Shown here piece by piece: positions 15,148 through 23,183 of a stretch of 24,166 nt of DNA. Position 1 is the stretch's first letter. Each line of letters opens with the position of its first letter. Under the pieces are notes generated by a model. That model ran no database searches. It was not told the origin of the DNA and saw only the letters and a program-made list of their open reading frames with translations. Source of the DNA: JBBITI01 sp037440885 (GTDB lineage: Bacteria > Chloroflexota > Dehalococcoidia > Dehalococcoidales > UBA2162); NCBI GenBank assembly GCA_037440885.1, contig JBBITI010000042.1:1-24166 (forward strand), in the 5' to 3' direction. Made by a program: the position numbers and the translations under genes.

Positions 15148-15156
15148 TGTTATCAT
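15148..15156 (+). promoter_or_regulatory. Extended -10 promoter of the MutS-like operon
   Basis: TGTTATCAT fits TGnTATAAT with one mismatch. The expected start near 15162 would leave a 16-nt leader that contains GAGGAG (15167-15172), 5 nt before the ATG at 15178. Confidence 0.5.
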
Positions 15157-15177
15157 GTACGGGGCTGAGGAGCTGGT

Positions 15178-16710
15178 ATGAAATTTGAAAGTATTCTGTA
15201 TGAAAGTCCGGAAGATCGGCCTGCTATCAAGCCAGAAATGCCGGATTATTTTACCGATCTTAATCTCGACCAGATTGTTGATGCTGCAACGAAAGGTAAG
15301 CAGGAATACAATCTAAAGTCGTTTTTTGGGACGCCGCTTACCAGCATCCGGGCAATTCAGTACCGTCAGGAAATCATGCGGGAACTGGAGCGGCCGGAAA
15401 TTGCGCAAATCATTAATACGTTCGCTCGCGGTATGCATAATATGCGTGATTGCCTGTCACGCGGCGATCGCTTGTATTACGTACTGCAAAAACAGAGATG
15501 GTTCATCGATGGTGTCAACTACTATTGCGAAGCAGTCAATCTTCTGCTGCAAGAGTTGTCTGGTGTGGATTTGAAATCGCGGGGTATGCTTGCTTTCCGC
15601 GAATATCTGAAAGAATACATCGCCTCACAAGCTTTTACGGGGCTTAATAGCGAGACCAGGCGTTTGAAAAACGAACTGGCGGCGGTTAATTACTGTATCC
15701 AGATCAAAGGAAAAATCATCACTGTCCGGCGCTGGGAATCAGAGCCGGATTACACTGCTTCCGTAGAACAGACTTTTGAGAAATTCAGGCGCGCGGAAGA
15801 GGCAAAAGATTACCGGGCCAGGTTTACCGAGTCCCCCGAACTGAACAGTATGGAAGTCCAGATACTGGAAGCGGTGGTTAAATTAAACCCTGATTTATTT
15901 GATGATCTGGACGAGTATTGTGGAATGTACGCAAACTTTTCCGATAATACGATGGTTAATTTCGACCGGGAAATCCAGTTTTATCTTGCATACCTGGAAC
16001 TTCTAAATACTTTAAGATCGAAGGGACTGCATATCTGTTACCCGGAGGTTTCAGACACCAGCAAAGAGATAATGCTGAAAGAAGGATTCGACCTGGCGCT
16101 GGCGATAAAATTGCTGAACGATGAACGTGAAGTGGTATGCAACGACTTTTATATGCAGGGAGCAGAGCGTATCTTTGTGGTTTCCGGCCCTAATCAAGGA
16201 GGGAAGACAACCTTTGCCCGTACCTTCGGGCAATCACATTACCTGGCCAGTCTGGGATGTCCGGTTCAGGGCAAACAGGCCCGGCTTTTCTTGTTTGACC
16301 AACTATTTACTCATTTTGAAAAAGAAGAAAATGTCGAGGATCTGAAAAGCCGCCTCGAAGATGACCTGACACGTATCCATCAGGTTATAAGCCAGGCGAC
16401 GTCACGAAGTATCATCATCGCTAATGAAATACTGACTTCTACTACCTTAGACGATGCCGTCTTCCTCGGCCGGAAAGTAATGGAACGGCTGAGCCGGCTC
16501 GATATGCTTTGCGTCTGGGTAACTTTTGTCGAAGAATTATCGACATATAACGAAAAAACGGTAAGCATGGTCAGTATTGTGGACGCGGATAATCCAGCCA
16601 TACGAACCTATAAAATAGTCAGGAGACCGGCGCTCGGCCTTTCCCACGCGATTGCGATCGCAAAAAAGTACGGCTTGACTTACGAGACGCTGAAGGAGCG
16701 TATAAAGTGA
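15178..16710 (+). CDS. MutS-like ATPase A (core plus ATPase, no mismatch-recognition domain)
   Basis: A 510-residue protein of the MutS superfamily. The C-terminal ABC-type ATPase shows Walker A GPNQGGKTT (337-345), the linker THFEKEENVEDLKSRLEDD (378-396) and a Walker B strand SIIIANE ending N416-E417, followed by ILTSTT. Typical MutS has Asp-Glu here. The switch region reads VTFVEEL (448-454), where MutS has T-H-x-x-E-L, so the histidine is replaced by Phe. Residues 1-330 look like the helical core and lever; the N-terminal mismatch-recognition domain with its Phe-x-Glu is absent. ATG 15178 follows GAGGAG. The stop overlaps the next start by ATGA. DNA-structure sensing rather than classical mismatch repair is an inference. 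Confidence 0.85.
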   Translation: MKFESILYESPEDRPAIKPEMPDYFTDLNLDQIVDAATKGKQEYNLKSFFGTPLTSIRAIQYRQEIMRELERPEIAQIINTFARGMHNMRDCLSRGDRLYYVLQKQRWFIDGVNYYCEAVNLLLQELSGVDLKSRGMLAFREYLKEYIASQAFTGLNSETRRLKNELAAVNYCIQIKGKIITVRRWESEPDYTASVEQTFEKFRRAEEAKDYRARFTESPELNSMEVQILEAVVKLNPDLFDDLDEYCGMYANFSDNTMVNFDREIQFYLAYLELLNTLRSKGLHICYPEVSDTSKEIMLKEGFDLALAIKLLNDEREVVCNDFYMQGAERIFVVSGPNQGGKTTFARTFGQSHYLASLGCPVQGKQARLFLFDQLFTHFEKEENVEDLKSRLEDDLTRIHQVISQATSRSIIIANEILTSTTLDDAVFLGRKVMERLSRLDMLCVWVTFVEELSTYNEKTVSMVSIVDADNPAIRTYKIVRRPALGLSHAIAIAKKYGLTYETLKERIK

Positions 16711-18224
16711 AAGTCTTTCTTATGTTTCCCGACCGTGATTTTGATTCCGAGCAGAGTGAACCTTGGAACGGATCGGATCTGATTCGCGACCTGCAGCTTG
16801 ATCATATCCTGAAAGCTATGGCAATCGGCGATAATTTCATATACCGCATCGCCCAGACCGCTCTATTAGCTGGTCTATATGCCGGGCGGGAAGAAATCTT
16901 GTATCGGCAAGCGGTGCTGAAAGATTGCATGCAAAACGCGGCAGTGATCAGAAGCTTATATGAACTGGCTACGGCAGCCGCCCAATATAAAGACCGCTCT
17001 TACCGGGGAACTGCCGTGGTGAATTATCCACCAGCCATCTTGTCCGATGCTGTAGAAACACTGGAGTCTTTCCTGGGTATGCTGAAGACTTTACGCCTGA
17101 CTGCCGTCCGGGAGAAAGACAAATTTACTTCTGAAGGATTCAGACATTTTTATGCGAAGGTAACAGAGGAATTTAATGATGATTACCTCGGAAAGGTCAA
17201 AGAGCACCTTTCCGAGTTGAAATTGACCCGGGGGCTGCTGATCGGAGCGCAACCGGGCAGGGGCAATAAAGGGGCAAACTACGTTTTGCGTCAACCAAAC
17301 AAGCAGAAGGGATGGGTGCAGCGGGTCTTCACCAGAGGGCCGAAAGGATACTCTTTCCGTGTCGACGATCGTGATGAGGTTGTTGCCCGGGACCTGGGGA
17401 TACTGAAAAGCCGTGGTCTAAGTTCGGTGGCTAATGCTACCGCTCAATCGGCAGACAGTGTTCTCAATTTTTTCCTGGTGTTACGTACTGAATTGGCTTT
17501 TTACGTAGGTTGCCTCAATCTTTTCGACCGCCTGAAAATGATCAATGCTCCGGGGTGCTTTCCGGAACCGGCGACAGCCGGCGAGGCCAAGTTTACTGCG
17601 GAAGGGCTTTACGATCTGTCTCTGGCTTTGAGCATGGAACCGCCGGTGGTCGGTAATGAAATCCATGCCGACAGCAGAAATCTCCTCATTATTACCGGTG
17701 CCAACAAAGGCGGCAAAACGACCTTTCTGCGCAGCGTTGGGCAGTCCCGGTTGATGATGCAAAGCGGGATGTTCGTCCCGGCTCGCTCATTCAAAGCGAG
17801 TATCTGTAGAGGTCTATTCACCCATTTCAAGCGGCGTGAAGATGTCAGTATGGAGAGTGGCAAGCTGGACGAAGAACTCAACCGGATGAACCAGATTGCG
17901 GAACACCTGACCGCTGGTTCGGTCGTATTGTTAAATGAAGCATTCGCCTCCACCAATGAAAGGGAGGGGTCTGAGATCGCCCGTCAAATCGTTACTGCTT
18001 TATCCGAGAAAAAAGTAAATGTGATATTTGTTTCGCATCTTTATCAGTTTACGCGCGGGTTTTTCGAAAAGAGGTCGGATGATACCTTATTCCTGCGTGC
18101 GGAAAGAAAGGAAGACGGAACAAGGACTTACCGGTTGATAGAAGGCGAACCTCTCGAAACCAGCTATGGTGCAGATCTGTACTACCGGATCATGGAAGGT
18201 GATCAGTCACATGCCCAAATATAA
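16707..18224 (+). CDS. MutS-like ATPase B, coupled to A
   Basis: Second MutS-superfamily protein, 505 residues, starting at the ATGA overlap with ATPase A. Walker A is GANKGGKTT (331-339), the linker THFKRREDVSMESGKLDEE (372-390), Walker B SVVLLNE with N410-E411, then AFASTNEREGSEIA, and the switch VSH with His 444. It resembles A over the whole ATPase but has diverged strongly in the N-terminal part, where a basic segment (QPGRGNKGANYVLRQPNKQK, 182-201) could contact nucleic acid. It has no mismatch-recognition domain. Because it keeps the switch His that A lacks, the pair may form a heterodimer with unequal sites, comparable with MutS-alpha. Function unknown. Confidence 0.85.
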   Translation: MKVFLMFPDRDFDSEQSEPWNGSDLIRDLQLDHILKAMAIGDNFIYRIAQTALLAGLYAGREEILYRQAVLKDCMQNAAVIRSLYELATAAAQYKDRSYRGTAVVNYPPAILSDAVETLESFLGMLKTLRLTAVREKDKFTSEGFRHFYAKVTEEFNDDYLGKVKEHLSELKLTRGLLIGAQPGRGNKGANYVLRQPNKQKGWVQRVFTRGPKGYSFRVDDRDEVVARDLGILKSRGLSSVANATAQSADSVLNFFLVLRTELAFYVGCLNLFDRLKMINAPGCFPEPATAGEAKFTAEGLYDLSLALSMEPPVVGNEIHADSRNLLIITGANKGGKTTFLRSVGQSRLMMQSGMFVPARSFKASICRGLFTHFKRREDVSMESGKLDEELNRMNQIAEHLTAGSVVLLNEAFASTNEREGSEIARQIVTALSEKKVNVIFVSHLYQFTRGFFEKRSDDTLFLRAERKEDGTRTYRLIEGEPLETSYGADLYYRIMEGDQSHAQI

Positions 18225-18423
18225 AAAAGGTGATAAAGTCAAGGTAAGTTTGCAAAGTCACTCTCCATACCGGGGTTATACGGGAGTAGTGGATCAGAAT
18301 CCGGAAAAATATTTTCCGGTGCCGAAGAAAGCCAGCGGCTACTGGTATTTAGTGCGTTTTGAAAAGAGCGGACTGCATCCGGCGGCACGATTTTTGGAAG
18401 AAGAACTGGAAGCTGCCGCCTGA
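18211..18423 (+). CDS. Small KOW/SH3-like protein of the MutS-like operon
   Basis: A basic 70-residue protein. The N-terminal half reads KKGDKVKVSLQS then YRGYTGVVD and later YWYLVRFE, the strand-turn pattern of a KOW or SH3-like small barrel, a fold that often binds nucleic acid or ribosomal proteins. The C-terminus ends in an acidic helix EEELEAAA. I chose ATG 18211, 14 nt inside the end of ATPase B, because AAGGTGAT lies 7 nt upstream and the frame from there is compact; the earlier GTG at 18166 would lie deep in the coupled gene. Overlap indicates co-translation with the two ATPases. It may be an accessory or targeting subunit; that is inference. Confidence 0.72.
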   Translation: MPKYKKGDKVKVSLQSHSPYRGYTGVVDQNPEKYFPVPKKASGYWYLVRFEKSGLHPAARFLEEELEAAA

Positions 18424-18557
18424 TTATATTAGAACAAGTAACACTATGATATAAACAAACAATAAAATATTAGTGAATGATATTATTAAGTTATTATTTA
18501 CTTTTATCGCGATGCTTAGAAGACTATCGTTTTATACGGTTGGTAAATACAACTAAG

Positions 18558-18998
18558 TTATTTTCGTATTACTCTAGAAACCATCCAATATGGACCATGA
18601 CAATTGTCCAGTAACGGCTTGTTTATATTAGCATCTACAATATCTTGTGAGATATTCCCACCGCCAACATAAACAGTCATTCCAACCCAAGCCACAATCT
18701 CACGCTTGTCGTTAAGAATTGCTACTTTCCTATCTATGACATCCGTCGTATATCCATGAGGCCAGATAAGTAACATGCTTGATCCGATTATGTATCAATA
18801 AGTGGGGAATAATGATCTTAGTCGTATACAGCCATTGTCGATAATCAGCCGTCCGCGTGCTGAATCATCCGGATATGCTATGTCAGGACTTAAAAGGGTA
18901 GGAAATGTTTCTGCATGGGGTGAATTACATCCCACTAATAGAAATTGACATACGAGGGTAACACTCATAACTGCCACAAATAATTTGGATATTTTCAC
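18558..18998 (-). pseudogene. Small lipoprotein gene interrupted by one in-frame TGA
   Basis: Two minus-strand frames, 18998-18795 and 18776-18558, lie in the same reading frame and are separated only by a TGA at 18797-18795 and six sense codons (YIIGSS). Together they would encode 146 residues: a GTG start, signal peptide with lipobox LLVGC, then DSARGRLIIDNGCIRLRS and, after the stop, MLLIWPHGYTTDV and AILNDKREIVAWVGMTVYVGGG. The second part continues the fold suggested by the first, so this is one gene with a nonsense codon and no frameshift. Other genes here use TGA as a stop (folC, purC). Nonsense mutation is likeliest; readthrough or a sequencing error cannot be excluded. Function unknown. 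Confidence 0.72.
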
Positions 18999-19075
18999 GG
19001 TTATTTCTCAAGCACAATTTATTTTAGATATTCCAAACGCCTACTTATTATGTAACTGTCGTAAAGATATTCAAC

Positions 19076-19126
19076 AATGAACTCAAAGGCTACTGACCAC
19101 AGGAGATCAGAGCCTTTAAGTTCATT
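19076..19126 (-). terminator. Long hairpin downstream of the NatAB-type operon
   Basis: Arms 19076-19091 and 19111-19126 are inverted copies with 15 of 16 positions matching; inside, CTGA and TCAG add four more pairs. It begins 31 bp after the last ABC gene. No strong U-run follows, so it may end transcription by another route or protect the 3' end. Confidence 0.55.
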
Positions 19127-19156
19127 ATTACGATCGATCCGTTATTTTAACTTTTA

Positions 19157-20374
19157 TCAAGCTTGCCGCAAACTTTTTATAATTTCCCGCCAACCAGGTG
19201 TTTTACCGTACATCAGTAGATGAGTACGGAAAATCCGGGAAGCCAATATCAAACAACCGTAAATAGAAAGCCCCAGGACGATAATACTAATGATGAGTTC
19301 CCACAAGGGGATACCACTATCGATGCGTATCATTACCGTCAGCGGCGCAGTCAAGGGGAAGATGGTAAGTATTTTCGTAACGAGATGGTCGGTATTCTCC
19401 ATGATGAAGGGCATCAGGAAGAAAGGTATCGTCCCGCACAGAGTGATAATGATCGACATTTGCGCTCCGTCCCGCTGCGTTGGAGTGATAGCCCCGACAC
19501 AGGCCATGAGAATGGCAAACAGGAAATACCCCAGTATGAAAAAAAGCAGGCTAAGGATAATTACATTACCCGGCAGTTGTAAGGTACCGAAAAGGCCGCC
19601 GATGTTGCTGGAGACGAAACGGATAATAGCAAAACCCGAGGCCAACCAGATGATTATCTGGAGTAAACCGGCAGCACCTAACGCCAGTACTTTACCGGTG
19701 ATCAATTGTTTAGTTGACACTGAGGAAAGCAGGACTTCCATGATCCGGTTCTCTTTCTCTTCGCTCAGCCCCTGTAACAGATAACCGGAGGCATTAAAAA
19801 TAGCCATAATCAGCAATATACTGAAAAGATAAGATACGATATACGCCCCAAAGCCCCCCTGCCCCGTAGCCACATTCCCGGTTTTATCGAGCACGACACT
19901 AGATAAAGCCATGGGATACTTGATGCGGTTCACGATTTCCGGGCTGACATCATTTTTGAGAAGATTACTAATCAGGTAACTGCGTATGGCTTCCGATACA
20001 TCAACCGGCGTCTCAATCCGGGTTTTCATGGAAAAACGGGTAACTAGGCCGGTATTGAGGTAGTCCTGGGGAATGATGAAATATTCTTTAAGATTCCCGG
20101 AGACAAGCTCCTGTTTGGCGGCTTCATCATGCGGGTAGATCAGGATCTGTAGATCACCCTGGTTCGTAAAGTCAGTAAAGAGTCCGGTCTGGTCGATGCA
20201 GCCGATGCGGTCGACCTTGGTCACTTCCGGGGGGGTGGCTAATCCGGAGATGAGTTGATAAAGGATGATCCCGATCAATCCCAGCATCGGGATCGCCAGT
20301 GTGGTAATAATAAACCCTTTTCTTCGCAGAGTCGTCAAAAGTTCATTTTTAAAAATGACGATCGTTTTTTTCAT
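19157..20374 (-). CDS. ABC-2 type exporter permease (NatB/YhaP-like)
   Basis: Integral membrane partner of the ATPase encoded just upstream. The 405 residues show one transmembrane helix at ~21-43, a long exterior domain at ~45-175, and then about five helices (176-202, 224-250, 268-295, 304-326, 356-380). EEKENRIMEVLLSSV (205-219) is the cytoplasmic coupling motif of the NatB group. It overlaps the ATPase gene by 4 bp (20371-20374). Such systems move sodium or small compounds outward; the substrate is not evident. A long hairpin follows its end. Confidence 0.93.
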   Translation of the reverse strand: MKKTIVIFKNELLTTLRRKGFIITTLAIPMLGLIGIILYQLISGLATPPEVTKVDRIGCIDQTGLFTDFTNQGDLQILIYPHDEAAKQELVSGNLKEYFIIPQDYLNTGLVTRFSMKTRIETPVDVSEAIRSYLISNLLKNDVSPEIVNRIKYPMALSSVVLDKTGNVATGQGGFGAYIVSYLFSILLIMAIFNASGYLLQGLSEEKENRIMEVLLSSVSTKQLITGKVLALGAAGLLQIIIWLASGFAIIRFVSSNIGGLFGTLQLPGNVIILSLLFFILGYFLFAILMACVGAITPTQRDGAQMSIIITLCGTIPFFLMPFIMENTDHLVTKILTIFPLTAPLTVMIRIDSGIPLWELIISIIVLGLSIYGCLILASRIFRTHLLMYGKTPGWREIIKSLRQA

Positions 20375-21264
20375 TTTTCGGCTCCGGCAACCTGGATAAA
20401 GATATCATTAAGTGAGGGCATGGCTACCTCGAATTTATTGATCGTTGTCTTCCGGGATACCAGCAGTTCCAGGAGTTGCTGGTGGGTATAATTACCGTGA
20501 GTATGTATCTCCACCGTGTGGTTGCCTACCGGCTTGATATCGATACCCTCAATTCTTCCAATGTTTCCCTCATAGTCCAGCAGGATGGAATCGCTTTTAA
20601 ATCTGGCTTTGATTTCGTCGATATCGCCATAAAGGACATTTTTCCCCTTATTGATCATGAAAATCCGGCCGCACAGTTCTTCGACTTCGTTCATACGGTG
20701 GGTACTTAACATGATGGCTCGCCCCTGTGCTTTCAACTCCAATATCATTTCTTTCACCATTTTGACGTTGACCGGGTCCAGGCCGTTAAAAGGTTCATCG
20801 AGAATGATGACCTGGGGATTATGCAGGATAGCTACCAATATCTGCACGATTTGTGCCATACCAAGGCTCAGTTCTTCGATCTTGCGGTTGCGGTAATTTG
20901 CATAGCCGACCCTGGCCAGCAATGCTTCGGCGTGCTGTTTGGCGGCTTGCTTGGACATCCCCTTCAGGGTTGCCAGGTAAACCATGCTGTCGATGATAGG
21001 GAGTTTGCGGTACAGTCCTCTTTCTTCCGGTAAGTACCCGATGCGGTCCTTGATATCATCGCTAAATTTCTTGCCGAAGACTAATACGCTGCCCGAATCA
21101 GGCTTGATCACGTCCATGATCATACGGATATTGGTCGTTTTCCCGGCCCCGTTGGGGCCGATGATACCCAGGATTTCGTGCCCGGATACGGTAAAGGATA
21201 CATTATCCACCACGGTCCGGTTGCCGTATCTTTTGGTGACATTATTCACTTCGACGTCAAACAT
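20371..21264 (-). CDS. ABC exporter ATP-binding protein (NatA/YhaQ-like)
   Basis: Cytoplasmic ATPase of the two-gene exporter, 297 residues. Walker A GPNGAGKT (36-43), a Q-loop region PEERGLY, signature LSLGM (132-136), Walker B VIILDEP (152-158), D-loop GLDP and switch H189 (STHR). YhaQ relatives usually have LSKGM at the signature, so Leu for Lys is a variant. The ~80 residues at the end are the accessory domain seen in this subfamily (ending SLNDIFIQV). ATG 21264 has GAGG 7 nt upstream. It is the first gene of the operon and has a near-consensus promoter. It is divergent from the transposase remnant. Confidence 0.95.
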   Translation of the reverse strand: MFDVEVNNVTKRYGNRTVVDNVSFTVSGHEILGIIGPNGAGKTTNIRMIMDVIKPDSGSVLVFGKKFSDDIKDRIGYLPEERGLYRKLPIIDSMVYLATLKGMSKQAAKQHAEALLARVGYANYRNRKIEELSLGMAQIVQILVAILHNPQVIILDEPFNGLDPVNVKMVKEMILELKAQGRAIMLSTHRMNEVEELCGRIFMINKGKNVLYGDIDEIKARFKSDSILLDYEGNIGRIEGIDIKPVGNHTVEIHTHGNYTHQQLLELLVSRKTTINKFEVAMPSLNDIFIQVAGAEK

Positions 21265-21295
21265 GCTGTTGCCTCAAATAGACATTAACTTAATC

Positions 21296-21324
21296 ATTAT
21301 AGAATCAGTCAGCAGGCTTGTAAA
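21296..21324 (-). promoter_or_regulatory. Near-consensus promoter of the NatAB-type operon
   Basis: On the minus strand TTTACA (21324-21319), a 17-bp spacer and TATAAT (21301-21296). A start near 21289 gives a 25-nt leader. It lies at the edge of the transposase remnant, so the insertion did not destroy it. Confidence 0.7.
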
Positions 21325-21420
21325 TTACAGGCCGAAAGCAAAGAAGATGCGTTTTTCGGACCAAAATGGGCCAAGAGTCCGGAGCAAAGTGGGCCAGACT
21401 ATGAGGGGGGAGCGGGGAAA

Positions 21421-22125
21421 CTTATAAGCCCGCAGCGGAGACGACAGGTTATTAGTCAGGTACAGGAAAGACTTAAGGTCTCCGAGAGGCGGGCATGCCA
21501 GGTATTGGGGCAAGCCCGAAACACCCAGCGCCGAAAACAGCAAAGCAGTGAAAACGAGTCAAGGCTGACTGCTGATATCACGGCACTGGCAATAAAATAC
21601 GGCCGCTATGGATATCGACGGATCACGGTCTTACTCAAGGAAAGGGGCTGGAGAGTGAATCATAAGCGGGTAGAACACATTTGGCGGCAGGAAGGGCTGA
21701 AAGTGCCGCTGAAGCAGCCTGAGCGGGGTCGGTTATGGCTGAATGACAGTTCCTGTATCCGCTTGAGACCGCAGTACAAAGACCATGTCTGGAGCTATGA
21801 TTTTGTGATTTCCCGTATCTCTGATGGCCGGGCATCTAAGATGCTGAATATTATTGATGAATACACCCGGGAATGGCTGGTGGAAATGGGTGTGCAGACT
21901 CTGTTCATTAAACCAGGAAGTCCTTGGGAGAATGGTTACATTGAATCATTCAACGGCAAATTAAGAGATGAGATGTTGAACCGGGAGATCTTCATCACAC
22001 AAATAGAAGACTCGGTATTGATTGCGCAGAGGAAGAAGGAATACAATCAGGTCAGGCCACACAGTGCCCGGGGATACAAGCCACCGGCGCCTGAAGCTAA
22101 AGTGCCCGTCGCTCTAACTCATTAG
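21421..22125 (+). pseudogene. IS3-family transposase OrfB remnant with an internal deletion
   Basis: The frame begins near LISPQRRRQV (21421), where OrfB of this group normally starts after the OrfA frameshift, and ends with TAG at 22123. OrfA is missing. Motifs: KYGRYGYRRI, NHKRVEHIWRQEGLKVP, SYDF (first catalytic Asp), then DEYTREWL followed directly by VEMGVQTLFIKPGSPWENG, ESFNGKLRDE (catalytic Glu) and RPHSARGYKPP. Complete relatives have about 50 more residues after DEYTRE-x-L, including the RSDNGPEF block with the second catalytic Asp. That block is gone, so the enzyme cannot be active. The deletion keeps the frame. No clear terminal inverted repeats are found. Confidence 0.88.
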
Positions 22126-22182
22126 TTGGTGCTATCTAAGGGGGCTGGTCACCAAGGCGCAGGTAGCGGGGCAGAGCCGCAT

Positions 22183-22893
22183 ATGATAGAAGATATCTCT
22201 CCTCAAAAGAAAGAGATAATGATAGACGGACATCAGGTATGGTTCCGTGTAACAGGAGCTGGTATTCCCTTGATAATCCTAGCCGGTTGGGGAGGCTCTA
22301 CCGACAAATATTTTCCTCTTCAGGATAGGCTCGGTATACTGGGATATAGGGTCATCTTACCAGATCTCCCGGGTTTGCCGGGGAAATCTGTTCCGGTTCG
22401 AATGTCCGTGAACAAATGGGCTGCTTGGATTCATGGACTTGCAAACGCTACTGTTGGAAGGTCGTTTGTCATCGTATCACATTCACTGAGCGCACGAATT
22501 GCTGTCGAATACCTTACGTTGCAGGATTCCCATTGTAAAGGCAGCGTGTTCGTTGACCCTTGGTTGATTGGTTCAAAATGTCGGGCATCGCTGTATCACT
22601 CGCTTGCACAGGTACTTCGTTTTCTGTGTCCTGTGGTTTATCCGGATATGAATTGGGTGAAAGACAACAAAGCTTGGAGTACTGCTCTCAATTTAATTTC
22701 AGCGACTGACTGGCGACCCTCTGCACCATGTTTGATTCTTTGGGGGAAAAGAGATCCCGCGAGACTCTTGTTTAGCGAATGGAAACAATTCTATTGCGAT
22801 GTCCGGAAATACGACTGGGACCATTCTCCTCAAGTCAGAGCTACGGAGGAATTAGCTATTGCTATCGACGAATTTGTGCACACAGTCTGTTAG
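22183..22893 (+). CDS. Alpha/beta-fold hydrolase
   Basis: A 236-residue cytoplasmic hydrolase; ester, amide or related bonds are possible and the substrate is unknown. The triad can be placed: nucleophile S101 in the elbow SHSLS (99-103), acid D191 in LWGKRDP, and H214 in WDHSP. The oxyanion loop GWGG is at 35-38. The elbow is S-x-S-x-S rather than G-x-S-x-G, which is unusual. ATG 22183 is the first Met after the transposase stop; the ribosome-binding site is weak, and ATG 22219 is an alternative. The gene begins 57 bp after the transposase remnant, and its codon use and AT content differ from the left part of the window, suggesting transfer. Confidence 0.85.
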   Translation: MIEDISPQKKEIMIDGHQVWFRVTGAGIPLIILAGWGGSTDKYFPLQDRLGILGYRVILPDLPGLPGKSVPVRMSVNKWAAWIHGLANATVGRSFVIVSHSLSARIAVEYLTLQDSHCKGSVFVDPWLIGSKCRASLYHSLAQVLRFLCPVVYPDMNWVKDNKAWSTALNLISATDWRPSAPCLILWGKRDPARLLFSEWKQFYCDVRKYDWDHSPQVRATEELAIAIDEFVHTVC

Positions 22894-23086
22894 AAACCGA
22901 CCTAAAAGCGTAGATATCTCGACTTTTTAGTTGTTCGATATGTAACAACCATTGTAATGTTGTTTCAGGACGGATTCGACTCTCTCTGACCTCCACCGGA
23001 AACGCAATCAGGTTATATTTTTTATCTTTATTAGTGTATATACATACAATTGGTATGCGGGGTCCGCATTCAGTACATAAGCCCAC
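22862..23086 (-). CDS. Weak hypothetical ORF, GTG start
   Basis: A 74-codon frame, GTG start at 23086, overlapping the end of the hydrolase by 32 bp. The product contains CTECGPRIPIVCIYTNKD with a C-x-x-C, and looks fairly protein-like, but there is no Shine-Dalgarno and the only start is GTG. Together with the neighbouring promoter it is all I see in the 290 bp between the hydrolase and the next gene. Confidence 0.2.
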   Translation of the reverse strand: MGLCTECGPRIPIVCIYTNKDKKYNLIAFPVEVRESRIRPETTLQWLLHIEQLKSRDIYAFRSVSNRLCAQIRR

Positions 23087-23133
23087 GGGTCGTTATTAGA
23101 GGATAAGGAAGCGCATATAGGGCTTGTATTTTC

Positions 23134-23162
23134 ATGACCACTCTCAATAATGAGCATATACT
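23134..23162 (+). promoter_or_regulatory. Promoter and small inverted repeat before the wHTH gene
   Basis: ATGACC (23134-23139), 17-bp spacer and TATACT (23157-23162). The spacer holds CTCAATAATGAG (23143-23154), a short inverted repeat that could be an autoregulatory operator. Confidence 0.45.
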
Positions 23163-23183
23163 CACTAACAGGAGTGGTTTTTG

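Larger units (their letters stand above)
14844..15177. other. Intergenic region between the dehydratase and MutS-like operons
   Basis: The 334 bp hold, from left to right: a weak stem CTTGTAA/TTATAAG just after the dehydratase gene and a T6 run at 14900-14905 that may end that transcript, a minus-strand mini-ORF with its own -10, two copies of a 10-bp direct repeat, and the promoter of the MutS-like operon. These are listed separately. Confidence 0.5.

Noticed and set aside
21350..21400. Two similar TGGGCCA sequences as the left end of the insertion element
   Set aside because: They are direct, short copies and no matching inverted copy was found after the transposase.
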